Shown one piece after another: positions 22,831-30,778 of a stretch of 64,000 nucleotides of DNA. Position 1 is the stretch's first letter; every line of letters begins with the position of its first letter. The DNA lies in contig NZ_JAUZVY010000007.1 in NCBI RefSeq assembly GCF_030717955.1, positions 62,001 through 126,000 of the forward strand, in the 5' to 3' direction. Position numbers and translations under genes: made by a program. Source of the stretch: Alkalimonas delamerensis (GTDB taxonomy: Bacteria; Pseudomonadota; Gammaproteobacteria; Enterobacterales; Alteromonadaceae). The notes beneath the pieces were generated by a model, which searched no databases, was not told where the DNA came from, and was given only the letters and a program-made list of their open reading frames with translations.

Positions 22831-24459
22831 TTACGACCATACTGCTTTCACAGCAAAAAATAAAGCACCAGTTGCAGTCAGTGCGGTTGCCAGCAAGCTG
22901 CCTGCGCCAAGCAGAACGCAACTGGCGATCAGCAAGGAGCCGGCTGCTATGGTGGCGAGTAAGCGACTGTGCTGCTGTTGGCGTTGCTGCAATTGCTGCG
23001 CCAATAAGGTGCTCATCAACTGTTGTTGTTTGGGGAGTTGGTCCAGTGCCCGATGCAGCAAACTGGGCATTTGTGGCAACTTTTCTGCCCAAAAAGGCGC
23101 GTTTTCTTTCAGTTGGCGCCACAGGGCAGGCAAACCGATTTGTTGCTGCAGCCAGTTTTCTAAAAAGGGCTTGGCCGTTTTCCATAAGTCCAGTTGCGGA
23201 TAGAGCTGGCGACCCAAGCCTTCAATGTACAGCAGGGTTTTTTGCAGCAATACCAGCTGCGGTTGCACCTGCATGTTAAAGCGTCGTGCGGTGCTGAACA
23301 GATTGAGCAGCACATGGCCAAAGGAGATTTCAGCCAATGGCTTTTGAAAAATCGGCTCGCAAACTGTGCGGATGGCGCTTTCGAATTCTTCCACATTGGT
23401 ATTGGCGGGCACCCAGCCTGAGTCCAGGTGCAACTGAGCCACTTTGCGGTAATCCCGATTGAAGAAAGCGACAAAATTCTCCGCTAAATAGCGCTTGTCT
23501 TCACTGTTTAAGGTGCCAACGATGCCGCAATCAATGCCAATGTACTTCGGGTTGTGGGGGTGCTCACGCGAGACGAAGATGTTGCCCGGATGCATGTCGG
23601 CATGAAAAAAACTGTCCCGGAACACCTGGGTAAAAAACACTTCCACACCACGTTTGGCCAACAGCTCCATATCGGTGCCCTGGGCTTTTAAAGCGGCAAT
23701 GTCCGACACCGGGATGCCATAAATGCGTTCCATCACCATCACATTGCTGCGGCAGTCATCGCTGTAGACATAGGGAATGTACAGCGAGTCGGAGTCCATA
23801 AAGTTTCGCCGCAACTGAATGGCGTTGGCGGCTTCTCGTTGCAGATCCAGCTCATCCAGGATGGTCTTGCGGTACTCTGCCACCACTTCCCGGGGCCGTA
23901 AGCGCTTGCCATCGGGCAAAAAGCGGGTTGCGGCTTCGGCAGCGGCTTCCATTAAGGACAAATCGGCCAGGATTTGCTTGCGGATCCCCGGCCGGATGAC
24001 TTTAACCACCACATCGGCATCGGGCCCATCGGCTTGCTTCATGGTGGCGGCATGCACCTGCGCAATGGATGCCGAGGCCAGTGGCTGCAGCGAAAACTGG
24101 CTGAACTTGTCGCTGATGCTGGTTAACCCCAGGGCCTTTTCAATCAGCACCTGCGCCTGATCGCCAGGGAAAGGTTCAACCTTGTCTTGCAGCTTCGCCA
24201 GCTCATCGGCCCAGTCGGCCGGCAACAAGTCACGTCGGGTCGAGAGCATTTGTCCCAGCTTGACCCAAACCGGCCCCAGGCTTTGCAATGCCAGTCGCAA
24301 TCGCACGCCTTCCGGCGCCTCAGGGCATTGGTTGCGCAGCCAAAAGGCGCTGTTGCGCAGCAGACGCAGATACCAGGGCCGGTGCTTGAGCGGAACCAGC
24401 TCATCCAGTCCGTATTGCAGTAAAGTTTTTTGAATTTGATAAAACCGACCAATGCGCAT
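22831..24459 (-). CDS. ubiB: Ubiquinone biosynthesis ATPase/kinase-like protein UbiB
   Basis: 542-residue atypical kinase-like protein required for aerobic ubiquinone synthesis. The KxGQ signature is in VKLGQMLSTRRDLLP; the ATP-site alanine-rich region ASASIAQVHAA, VKVIRPGI and the catalytic-loop-like FHADMHPGNIFV and IGIDCGIVGTL are present. Two hydrophobic segments at about 495-540 form the membrane anchor. The order ubiE-ubiJ-ubiB-tat matches Escherichia coli. It starts 3 bp after ubiJ. Confidence 0.96.
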   Translation of the reverse strand: MRIGRFYQIQKTLLQYGLDELVPLKHRPWYLRLLRNSAFWLRNQCPEAPEGVRLRLALQSLGPVWVKLGQMLSTRRDLLPADWADELAKLQDKVEPFPGDQAQVLIEKALGLTSISDKFSQFSLQPLASASIAQVHAATMKQADGPDADVVVKVIRPGIRKQILADLSLMEAAAEAATRFLPDGKRLRPREVVAEYRKTILDELDLQREAANAIQLRRNFMDSDSLYIPYVYSDDCRSNVMVMERIYGIPVSDIAALKAQGTDMELLAKRGVEVFFTQVFRDSFFHADMHPGNIFVSREHPHNPKYIGIDCGIVGTLNSEDKRYLAENFVAFFNRDYRKVAQLHLDSGWVPANTNVEEFESAIRTVCEPIFQKPLAEISFGHVLLNLFSTARRFNMQVQPQLVLLQKTLLYIEGLGRQLYPQLDLWKTAKPFLENWLQQQIGLPALWRQLKENAPFWAEKLPQMPSLLHRALDQLPKQQQLMSTLLAQQLQQRQQQHSRLLATIAAGSLLIASCVLLGAGSLLATALTATGALFFAVKAVWS

Positions 24460-24462
24460 CGG

Positions 24463-25068
24463 TTACTCCTGCCGTAATCTAAGTTGTTGCTGCAGCCGTT
24501 CCAGCCGGGCGTGCAACTGGCTGACCTCGGTGCAGAATTGCACCACTTCCAATGAGGTTGGGCTGAGCTGCAGCTCGTCTTGCAGCAGCTCGGTCGTCAA
24601 CTGCTGCAAGGATTGCTGTTTGTGCTGAATCAGCATCGACAGCTGCGACAGCAACAGGCTGAGCTTGTGGGTCAGACCATCGCCCAGATAGCGGGCGACA
24701 TGGCTTTGCCAGTCTGGGTTTAGTTGCTGAAAAAAATTACTAAATTGCTGCGCAATCTGGATATCGCCGTCAATCTGCACCGCATCGGTTTTAATCAGGT
24801 GTGTCAATTGATTGGGATCGCGCAGTTGCCGCAAACTGCTGAGGCTGGCCCGAATGGCACAGTCTACCGCTTCCTGGTGCAGATTCAGCGCTATGCTGTC
24901 CTTGGTTGCTGTCAGCACCAGGCGCCAATCAAATTCCGTCAGCTGGAAGGCCAGTTGTCGGCCGTTCAGTCGCTGCAGCCGGCTTTGAGCTGCCGGGTCC
25001 AGTGCAATGATTTCGGTCAGAGCTGTTTCCGCCAGGCCCGTCAGCCAATGCGGTGCCAATTGCAGCAT
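24463..25068 (-). CDS. ubiJ: Ubiquinone biosynthesis accessory factor UbiJ
   Basis: 201 residues with an N-terminal SCP2 lipid-binding domain (about 15-110; LQRLNGRQLAFQLTEFDWRLV) and a C-terminal coiled coil (about 165-200). UbiJ holds ubiquinone intermediates in the soluble Ubi complex. The ATG overlaps the ubiE stop as ATGA, so the two are coupled. Sequence conservation of the family is low, so identity rests partly on position between ubiE and ubiB. Confidence 0.92.
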   Translation of the reverse strand: MLQLAPHWLTGLAETALTEIIALDPAAQSRLQRLNGRQLAFQLTEFDWRLVLTATKDSIALNLHQEAVDCAIRASLSSLRQLRDPNQLTHLIKTDAVQIDGDIQIAQQFSNFFQQLNPDWQSHVARYLGDGLTHKLSLLLSQLSMLIQHKQQSLQQLTTELLQDELQLSPTSLEVVQFCTEVSQLHARLERLQQQLRLRQE

Positions 25069-25823
25069 CAGAATTTATAACCCCGATGCAAGGCCACGAT
25101 ACCTCCGGTGAGATTGTGGTAGCTGACTTCGGCAAAGCCGGCTTGTTCCATCATCTGTTGCAAGGTCTGTTGATCTGGATGCATTCGGATGGACTCGGCC
25201 AGGTATTGGTAACTGTCGGCATCGCCAGCCACCAGCTGCCCCATTTTGGGCAGCAGGTTGAATGAATAAAAATCGTAGGCTTTGTTGAGCAATTCAGACT
25301 GGGGTTTGGAAAACTCCAGGACCAGCAAGCGCCCGCCCGGCTTCAGCACCCGGAACATCGAGGCCAGCGCCGCATCTTTGTTGGTGACGTTGCGCAGGCC
25401 AAAGGCAATGGTAATGATGTCAAAGCTGTTGTCGGCAAAGGGCAGGGCTTCGGCATTGGCCTGAACATACTCAATGTTGTCAACCAAGCCTTGATCGCGC
25501 AGCTTATCCCGTCCCACGGCCAGCATGGAGGCATTGATATCGGCCAGCACCACTTTGCCGCTTGGACCTACCCGTTTGGAAAACAGCGCCGTCAAATCGC
25601 CGGTGCCGCCAGCCAGGTCCAGTACCTTCTGGCCGGGACGCACCGCACTGCAATCCAGGGTAAAGCGCTTCCAGAGCCGGTGAATGCCAAAGGACATCAA
25701 GTCGTTCATCACATCGTACTTGGCTGCTACCGAATGAAAGACATTGGCTACCAGGGACACTTTGTCGTCTTCAGCCACAGTTTTGTAACCAAAGTGGGTG
25801 GTTTTGGAATTGCTATCGGACAT
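25068..25823 (-). CDS. ubiE: Ubiquinone/menaquinone C-methyltransferase UbiE
   Basis: 251-residue SAM-dependent methyltransferase for the C-methylation step of ubiquinone and menaquinone synthesis. SAM motif I VLDLAGGTGDLTALF, then NAEALPFADNSFD and FGLRNVTNKDAAL, plus the family N-terminal signature VAAKYDVMNDLMSFGIHRLWK. First gene of the ubiE-ubiJ-ubiB-tatABC run. Confidence 0.97.
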   Translation of the reverse strand: MSDSNSKTTHFGYKTVAEDDKVSLVANVFHSVAAKYDVMNDLMSFGIHRLWKRFTLDCSAVRPGQKVLDLAGGTGDLTALFSKRVGPSGKVVLADINASMLAVGRDKLRDQGLVDNIEYVQANAEALPFADNSFDIITIAFGLRNVTNKDAALASMFRVLKPGGRLLVLEFSKPQSELLNKAYDFYSFNLLPKMGQLVAGDADSYQYLAESIRMHPDQQTLQQMMEQAGFAEVSYHNLTGGIVALHRGYKF

Positions 25824-25907
25824 GTCAAAGCCTTGCAGAGAAATTCAGCCGCTAGTGTAAAAGATCTGACGGCAAGACGCCAACGGAACCGTTGCAGCCG
25901 CTGCGCT

Positions 25908-26921
25908 TTACAGCATGGCTTCGGTGGCTACCTGATTGCGGCCCCGGTGTTTGGCAATCTGCAAAATTTGTGTGGTTCTGGCCAGAAACTGCTGCCAGTT
26001 TTCCTGGGCCTGATACAAAGAGACGCCCAGTGAAATGGTGACCTTTGGCAGGGTTTTTTTGCTGCGGGACGAGACAAAGCGTAACTTCTCGACCCCTTTA
26101 CGGACTTGTTCGGCAATCTCACCGGCGGTACGCAAATCCACATCCGGCAGTAAGATCAAGAACTCTTCACCGCCAGCCCGCACAGGCAGGCCGCTGTCTT
26201 GAACGTAGCTGCGGACTTTGCGGGCAACTTTGCTTAGAATAACATCACCGATGGTGTTGCCATAATCCTGGTTGAACTGGCGAAAATGATCCAGGTCCAC
26301 CGCAATGGCGGCAATCTGGCGTTCCGGCTGCTCGGTAAACCACAATTCCAGGTGCTCTTGCATGGCCAGTCGGTTGTAAAGGCCGGTGAGCGGGTCCAGC
26401 AGACGCAACTGCTTCATCTCTTTCAGCTCGGTGCGCAGTTGATGGCTTTGTTGGTTGGCGAGATCCAACTGTTGGTGCAATTGCTGGTGGCTATTGCGTA
26501 CTTTTTCTGTTGCTTCAATGAGCTGCATCAGGTTTAGCTTGAGTGCCGGATCGCTGCTGCTGAGCTCAGGCAAATGATGATCGAGCAGCTCAAGGTAGTC
26601 GCTGGTGGCTTCATGCGCCAGATCGGTGCACCCGGACAAACGAGTGACCATGGTACCAACCCGCTGCACCAGCTGTTCATTTTGTTGCTGAGATTTCTCG
26701 ATCCAATGGCTGTAAAGTTCAGCCATAATAAAGTCGTCGAAAGGCAGCCGGGCTTCAACCCGTTGCTCAATGGCCTGACACAGACCGGCATTTTGACCAC
26801 TGCTGTATTCGTAACTGACGGTATAATTGACCGGGTGAGGCGCTAAGTTGTGCCTTAACAGGAAAGCGGCTGCCTGAGACGACTTCTCTCTGGCCAGCGC
26901 TACCGGGTCATTATACATCAT
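25908..26921 (-). CDS. GGDEF-domain diguanylate cyclase (cytosolic)
   Basis: 337 residues without membrane segments. The N-terminal ~130 residues are helical and resemble the input domain of stand-alone cyclases (AAFLLRHNLAPHPVNYTVSYEY), then a coiled coil (about 130-170) and a GGDEF domain with active site GGEEF at 250-254. DPLTGLYNRLA starts the catalytic domain. No RxxD inhibitory site is seen before the active site, unlike the cyclase at 19404. Two tandem ATGs at the start; the first is used. Monocistronic, divergent from the DUF885 lipoprotein gene. Confidence 0.9.
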   Translation of the reverse strand: MMYNDPVALAREKSSQAAAFLLRHNLAPHPVNYTVSYEYSSGQNAGLCQAIEQRVEARLPFDDFIMAELYSHWIEKSQQQNEQLVQRVGTMVTRLSGCTDLAHEATSDYLELLDHHLPELSSSDPALKLNLMQLIEATEKVRNSHQQLHQQLDLANQQSHQLRTELKEMKQLRLLDPLTGLYNRLAMQEHLELWFTEQPERQIAAIAVDLDHFRQFNQDYGNTIGDVILSKVARKVRSYVQDSGLPVRAGGEEFLILLPDVDLRTAGEIAEQVRKGVEKLRFVSSRSKKTLPKVTISLGVSLYQAQENWQQFLARTTQILQIAKHRGRNQVATEAML

Positions 26922-27229
26922 GACAATGGAAACTCCGTTTGAATTTCAGGTTTACTGTGCTGTGCTCTTCACCGCAGGGACATCACAGCTACAGGTCGCG
27001 ACTTGTTGTTTTATTGAGCAAAACCAAGCTGTCGCTTGTAATGTTCCCTAACATAACGACTTCCCGACCAATAGCCAAGTGTTTTTTAACATTTGTCCTG
27101 TACCAATTTTGAAAAATACTGAAAGCATACAAAATGCGTTTAATGGGCCTTCGAAAGCGTTGGCATGGACTGGCTTTTGTCACCAAGCTAAGTAGAATTC
27201 ATTTACAAACAAGAAACAGTGAGGTTCTC
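26922..27229. other. 308-bp intergenic region between two divergent genes
   Basis: AT-rich stretch that must hold promoters for the divergent cyclase and DUF885 genes. I see no confident -35/-10 pair, no clear hairpin and no repeat. Short reading frames in it have no supporting features. Confidence 0.5.
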
Positions 27230-28969
27230 ATGCGTTTTTTCACCCTAGTCGCAGCCACGGCCTTTGTTGTGGGTTGCGCCAGCCAGCCGTCGGTTCCAGT
27301 TCACAGCGATCAGACTTTCAGTACCTTTGCTGCAGAGTTGTGGCAAGCTGAGCAAGAGCGGAGCCGGCCGGCGCCAGGGCAGCTGCCGGACATGTCGCCC
27401 GAGCACTTAAGCAAAATAGCCGCTGAACGGCAGCAGTGGCTGCAGCGACTGGATGCCATGGATTTGACGCTGTTATCGGAGCAAAACCAGATCAATCACG
27501 CTATTTTACGTTATCGTTTGGCCAACCAGTACGATCAGTACCGTTTTGGGGCGCACCAAATGCCGTTACTGTCCGAGTCGGGTTTTCATACCAGCCTGGC
27601 TTTTATGGCGCAGCGTGGTGGCTTTCGGCAACTGGAGGATTTTGAGAACTATTTAAGCCAATTGGCCCAGATGCCACGCTACTTCGAGCAGCAGATAGAC
27701 TGGATGCGGCAAGGCATGGCTTCGGGCATGACACAGCCTCAGGCGGTGTTAACCGGTTTTGAAGAGAGCATTCAGGCCTACATTACTGAGCAAGCCGAGC
27801 AGAATGTTTTCTTCACGCCGTTTCGTCGCAAGCCGGATACTGTGACCGATGCGCAGTGGCAGCAACTGACCGAGCGCGCTAAGCGACTGATCAATGATGC
27901 GGTCAACCCAAGCTATCAGGCCTTTTACGACTTCTTTGTTGGCGAGTACTACCCCAATGCCCGTCAAAGCATTGGCGCCAGTGAGCTGCCCAATGGTCGC
28001 GATTATTACCAAAACCGGCTGGAGCACTACACCACCTTGCAAATGACGCCTGCCGAAATCCACCAGATTGGTTTGGATGAAGTCGCCCGCATCCGGGCTG
28101 AAATGCAGCAGGTGATCGATGACTTGGGCTTTGAAGGCAGTTTCAGCGATTTTGTTGATTACTTGCGCACCGACCCGAAGTTTTACGCTGAAACGCCGCA
28201 GCAACTGATGCACTACGCGGCCTACCTGTCGAAAAAAGCCGATGCCGCGCTGCCGCGCTTCTTTTTACGTGAAACCTTGCCTCGCACCCCGTATGGCGTG
28301 GCACCGGTACCGGATGAAATTGCCCCCAAATACACCACAGGCCGTTATTTAAGTGCCAATACCGACCGCGATGCCGGCTATTACTGGGTCAATACTTATG
28401 CGTTGAATCGTCGGCCTTTGTATGAAATGGAGGCGCTCACTTTGCATGAGGCAGTGCCAGGCCACCATCTGCAAATTGCGCTGTCGCAAGAGATGGAACA
28501 ACTGCCGGATTACCGCCGCAGTTTTTACACCTCTGCCTTTGGTGAGGGTTGGGGCTTGTATGCTGAGTACTTAGGGCTGGAAATGGGCTTTTACCAAATT
28601 CCTTACAACAACTTTGGCCGTCTGTCATTTGAAATGTGGCGTGCGGTGCGGCTGGTGGTCGATACCGGCCTGCATGCCAAGGGCTGGAGCCGGCAAGAGG
28701 CCATCGACTTCCTGGCCAGCAATAGCGCTTTATCGATGCACAATGTAGTGACGGAAGTCGATCGCTACATCAGCTGGCCCGGCCAGGCCTTGTCTTACAA
28801 ACTGGGAGAGCTGACCATTCGTCGTTTGCGCCAGGAAGCCGAAGCAGCCTTGGGCAGCGATTTTGATCTGCGCGAGTTCCACCATCAGGTGCTGAAAAAT
28901 GGCAGTGTGCCGTTGCAAGTGCTGGAGCAACAGATTCAGCAGTACATTGCCGAGCAGCAACGTCGTTAA
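27230..28969 (+). CDS. DUF885-family lipoprotein, putative zinc peptidase
   Basis: 579 residues. Lipoprotein signal with lipobox VVGC at about residues 14-17 of MRFFTLVAATAFVVGCAS. The metal-binding motif of DUF885 is HEAVPGHH at about 405-413, with a downstream conserved acidic stretch AFGEGWGLYAEYLG. The family is related to thermolysin-like/M32-type zincins and is presumed proteolytic, on the outer or inner membrane periplasmic face. GAGG five bp before the ATG decides the start; the frame extends upstream to 27134 without homology. A strong terminator follows at 29025. Confidence 0.88.
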   Translation: MRFFTLVAATAFVVGCASQPSVPVHSDQTFSTFAAELWQAEQERSRPAPGQLPDMSPEHLSKIAAERQQWLQRLDAMDLTLLSEQNQINHAILRYRLANQYDQYRFGAHQMPLLSESGFHTSLAFMAQRGGFRQLEDFENYLSQLAQMPRYFEQQIDWMRQGMASGMTQPQAVLTGFEESIQAYITEQAEQNVFFTPFRRKPDTVTDAQWQQLTERAKRLINDAVNPSYQAFYDFFVGEYYPNARQSIGASELPNGRDYYQNRLEHYTTLQMTPAEIHQIGLDEVARIRAEMQQVIDDLGFEGSFSDFVDYLRTDPKFYAETPQQLMHYAAYLSKKADAALPRFFLRETLPRTPYGVAPVPDEIAPKYTTGRYLSANTDRDAGYYWVNTYALNRRPLYEMEALTLHEAVPGHHLQIALSQEMEQLPDYRRSFYTSAFGEGWGLYAEYLGLEMGFYQIPYNNFGRLSFEMWRAVRLVVDTGLHAKGWSRQEAIDFLASNSALSMHNVVTEVDRYISWPGQALSYKLGELTIRRLRQEAEAALGSDFDLREFHHQVLKNGSVPLQVLEQQIQQYIAEQQRR

Positions 28970-29024
28970 CGGTGTTTTGCGGTCAGGGTGAAAGCTTTGG
29001 CCGCAATGCAAAGTGTCCTGAAAC

Positions 29025-29055
29025 AAAAAACAGCAGCCTGAGCTGCTGTTTTTTT
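29025..29055. terminator. Bidirectional terminator after the DUF885 gene
   Basis: CAGCAGC/GCTGCTG stem with a CTGA loop, flanked by an A-run on the left and a run of seven T on the right; it can serve both the DUF885 gene and the convergent small gene at 29058. Confidence 0.88.
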
Positions 29056-29057
29056 GC

Positions 29058-29300
29058 TTAGTGCCGGATGGTAATCTTCGGCTCGGTATCAATTTCGCCG
29101 TCCTGGTCGATGGCGGCGACTCTGGGGCCTGCCAGTAAAATGGCCAGGTTGCCAGTGGTGGAGTGGCGAACAAAGGCCAACTCGTACCCATAACGCTGTA
29201 ATTCAGCGACCGAGAATTTTTGTGCCAGATTCAGTTCATCCCAGATTTGTTGCATTTCCTTGTTCGACTGGCGTCTTTCCACAAGAGCTGCTTGCATCAT
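29058..29300 (-). CDS. Small conserved-looking hypothetical protein
   Basis: 80 residues: helical N-terminus (NKEMQQIWDELNLAQKF) followed by strand-rich RYGYELAFVRHSTTGNLAILLAG and an acidic tail. No signal or membrane segment. No family recognised. Two tandem ATGs at the start, with AGGTG just upstream. Lies 33 bp after the EVE-domain gene on the same strand and ends at the terminator, so the two may be one transcript. Confidence 0.68.
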   Translation of the reverse strand: MMQAALVERRQSNKEMQQIWDELNLAQKFSVAELQRYGYELAFVRHSTTGNLAILLAGPRVAAIDQDGEIDTEPKITIRH

Positions 29301-29333
29301 AAAACACCTTTTACCTTCGTTTGTCGAAAAGAT

Positions 29334-29810
29334 TCAGTCCTGAGGGGACAATGCTTTCAGGCTGAGAATAGCGTGCCACTCATCGTCTGTCACTGGCATT
29401 ACCGATAAGCGGTTGCCTTTTCTGACCAATGGCATATTAGCCAGTTTAGTGTATTTTTTAAGCATGTCCAGCATTAATAGCTGGTCAAACTTCTGCTCAA
29501 ACTGCACATCTACGGCTACCCAGCGCGGATTATCCGCAGTTGACTTGGCATCAAAGTAGGGACTGGTCGCATCGAACTGACTTGGATCCGGGTATGCAGT
29601 GCGGCTAACACGAGCAATGCCGGCAATGCCGGGTGGTTTGCAGCTGGAATGGTAAATCAACACCTGATCACCCAACTGCACCTGGTCCCGCAGAAAATTT
29701 CGTGCCTGATAGTTGCGCACTCCATCCCATAGGAAACTCCGGCTGGGCTCGGCTTTCAGATCATCGATGCTCAGTTCATCCGGTTCGGTTTTAAAGAGCC
29801 AATAGGCCAT
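29334..29810 (-). CDS. EVE-domain (YTH-like/PUA-fold) protein
   Basis: 158-residue stand-alone EVE domain, a fold that binds modified nucleotides in RNA or DNA. Family signatures: MAYWLFKTEPDE at the start, WDGVRNYQARNFLR, LGDQVLIYHSSCKPPGIAGIAR and PRWVAVDVQF. The start is set at the ATG giving MAYWLF; the frame extends to 29855 but that extension is encoded by a partial copy of a dispersed repeat. Divergent from tesB. Biological role unknown in bacteria, though EVE proteins are linked to RNA modification and restriction. Confidence 0.9.
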   Translation of the reverse strand: MAYWLFKTEPDELSIDDLKAEPSRSFLWDGVRNYQARNFLRDQVQLGDQVLIYHSSCKPPGIAGIARVSRTAYPDPSQFDATSPYFDAKSTADNPRWVAVDVQFEQKFDQLLMLDMLKKYTKLANMPLVRKGNRLSVMPVTDDEWHAILSLKALSPQD

Positions 29811-29828
29811 GGGGTCACTGCTTTTGTT

Positions 29829-29843
29829 GGTTACTTGGGTATA
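29829..29843 (-). repeat. Partial copy of the TATACCCAAGT dispersed repeat
   Basis: Minus strand reads TATACCCAAGTAACC, 14 of 15 bases identical to the full copies at 30755 and 33249. It lies between the EVE and tesB starts. Confidence 0.5.
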
Positions 29844-29887
29844 TACTAGCGACATCGTTGCAGTTGATAAAGCAAAAGCAGGGGCCT

Positions 29888-30763
29888 ATGAGTCAGGTAT
29901 TGGATAAGTTGTTGTCGTTGTTAAAGCTGGAAACCATCGAGCTTGGTCTGTACCGCGGGCAAAGTCAGGACCTGGGGTTTAAAGCCGTGTTCGGTGGCCA
30001 GGTGATGGGGCAGGCGTTATCGGCGGCCAAAGCAACCATCGATGAAGATCGCAAGGTGCACTCCTTTCACTCGTATTTTTTACGGCCGGGCGATGCCAGC
30101 AAACCCATTGTCTACGAAGTGGAAAACATTCGCGATGGCAAAAGTTTTAGCACGCGCCGGGTGCGGGCCATTCAGTTTGGCAAAGCCATTTTTTACATGA
30201 CGGCTTCGTTTCAGCGCGAAGAGGAGGGCTTTGAGCACCAGGATGCAATGCCAGAGGTGCCGGGGCCGGATGAACTGGTGTCGGATCTGGACTTTTACCA
30301 GCAGCATGCCGACAAAATCCCCGAGGCACTGCGCAGCAAGTTTATCTGTGAAAAGCCGATAGAGATGCGGCCGGTCGATTTTCAAAACCCCTTCGAGCCG
30401 AAAAAAAGTGCGCCCAAGCGTTATGTCTGGTTTAAAGCCAATGGTACCATGCCAGATGATCTGCGGGTGCACAAATACCTGCTGGCCTATGCCTCGGACT
30501 TCAACTTTTTGCCAACGGCTTTGCAGCCGCATGGCCGCTCCTTTATGGCGCCTAACATGCAGGTGGCCACCATCGATCATGCGATGTGGTTTCATCAGGA
30601 TTTTCGTTTTGACGACTGGCTGCTCTATGCCGTTGACAGCCCATGTGCATCCGGAGGCCGGGGCCTGGTGCGCGGCCAGTTTTTTGACCGCGCCGGACGT
30701 CTGGTGGCCTCCACCATGCAGGAAGGGGTGATCCGGCAGTATCCGCTGAAGCCTGCATCTTGA
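29888..30763 (+). CDS. tesB: Acyl-CoA thioesterase II
   Basis: 291 residues with the double hot-dog layout of TesB, hydrolysing medium- and long-chain acyl-CoA. It aligns with Escherichia coli TesB from the first residue (MSQVLDKLLSLLKLE), and shows VFGGQVMGQALSAAK, HSFHSYFLRPGD, the catalytic Asp in YASDFNFLPTAL, and ATIDHAMWFH with DSPCASGGRGLVRGQ. The ATG at 29888 follows AGGGG; a TTG-initiated extension from 29858 is rejected. The stop codon lies inside a dispersed repeat shared with the 3' end of plsB. Confidence 0.96.
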   Translation: MSQVLDKLLSLLKLETIELGLYRGQSQDLGFKAVFGGQVMGQALSAAKATIDEDRKVHSFHSYFLRPGDASKPIVYEVENIRDGKSFSTRRVRAIQFGKAIFYMTASFQREEEGFEHQDAMPEVPGPDELVSDLDFYQQHADKIPEALRSKFICEKPIEMRPVDFQNPFEPKKSAPKRYVWFKANGTMPDDLRVHKYLLAYASDFNFLPTALQPHGRSFMAPNMQVATIDHAMWFHQDFRFDDWLLYAVDSPCASGGRGLVRGQFFDRAGRLVASTMQEGVIRQYPLKPAS

Positions 30764-30778
30764 GGTCACTTGGGTATA
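30755..30778 (-). repeat. Dispersed repeat copy spanning the tesB and plsB stop codons
   Basis: 24 bp identical, in inverted orientation, to 33249-33272 (core TATACCCAAGTGACCTCAAG on the minus strand). It contains the stop codons of both tesB (30761-30763) and plsB (30768-30766), so the last residues of both proteins are encoded by the repeat. Confidence 0.75.

Noticed and set aside
26989..27186. 65-residue open frame on the minus strand in the intergenic region before the DUF885 gene
   Set aside because: No ribosome site, basic low-complexity composition, no recognisable domain, and it overlaps the probable promoter region.
29811..29855. 15-residue N-terminal extension of the EVE protein
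   Set aside because: Encoded by the partial dispersed repeat; EVE proteins begin at MAYWLFKTEPDE.
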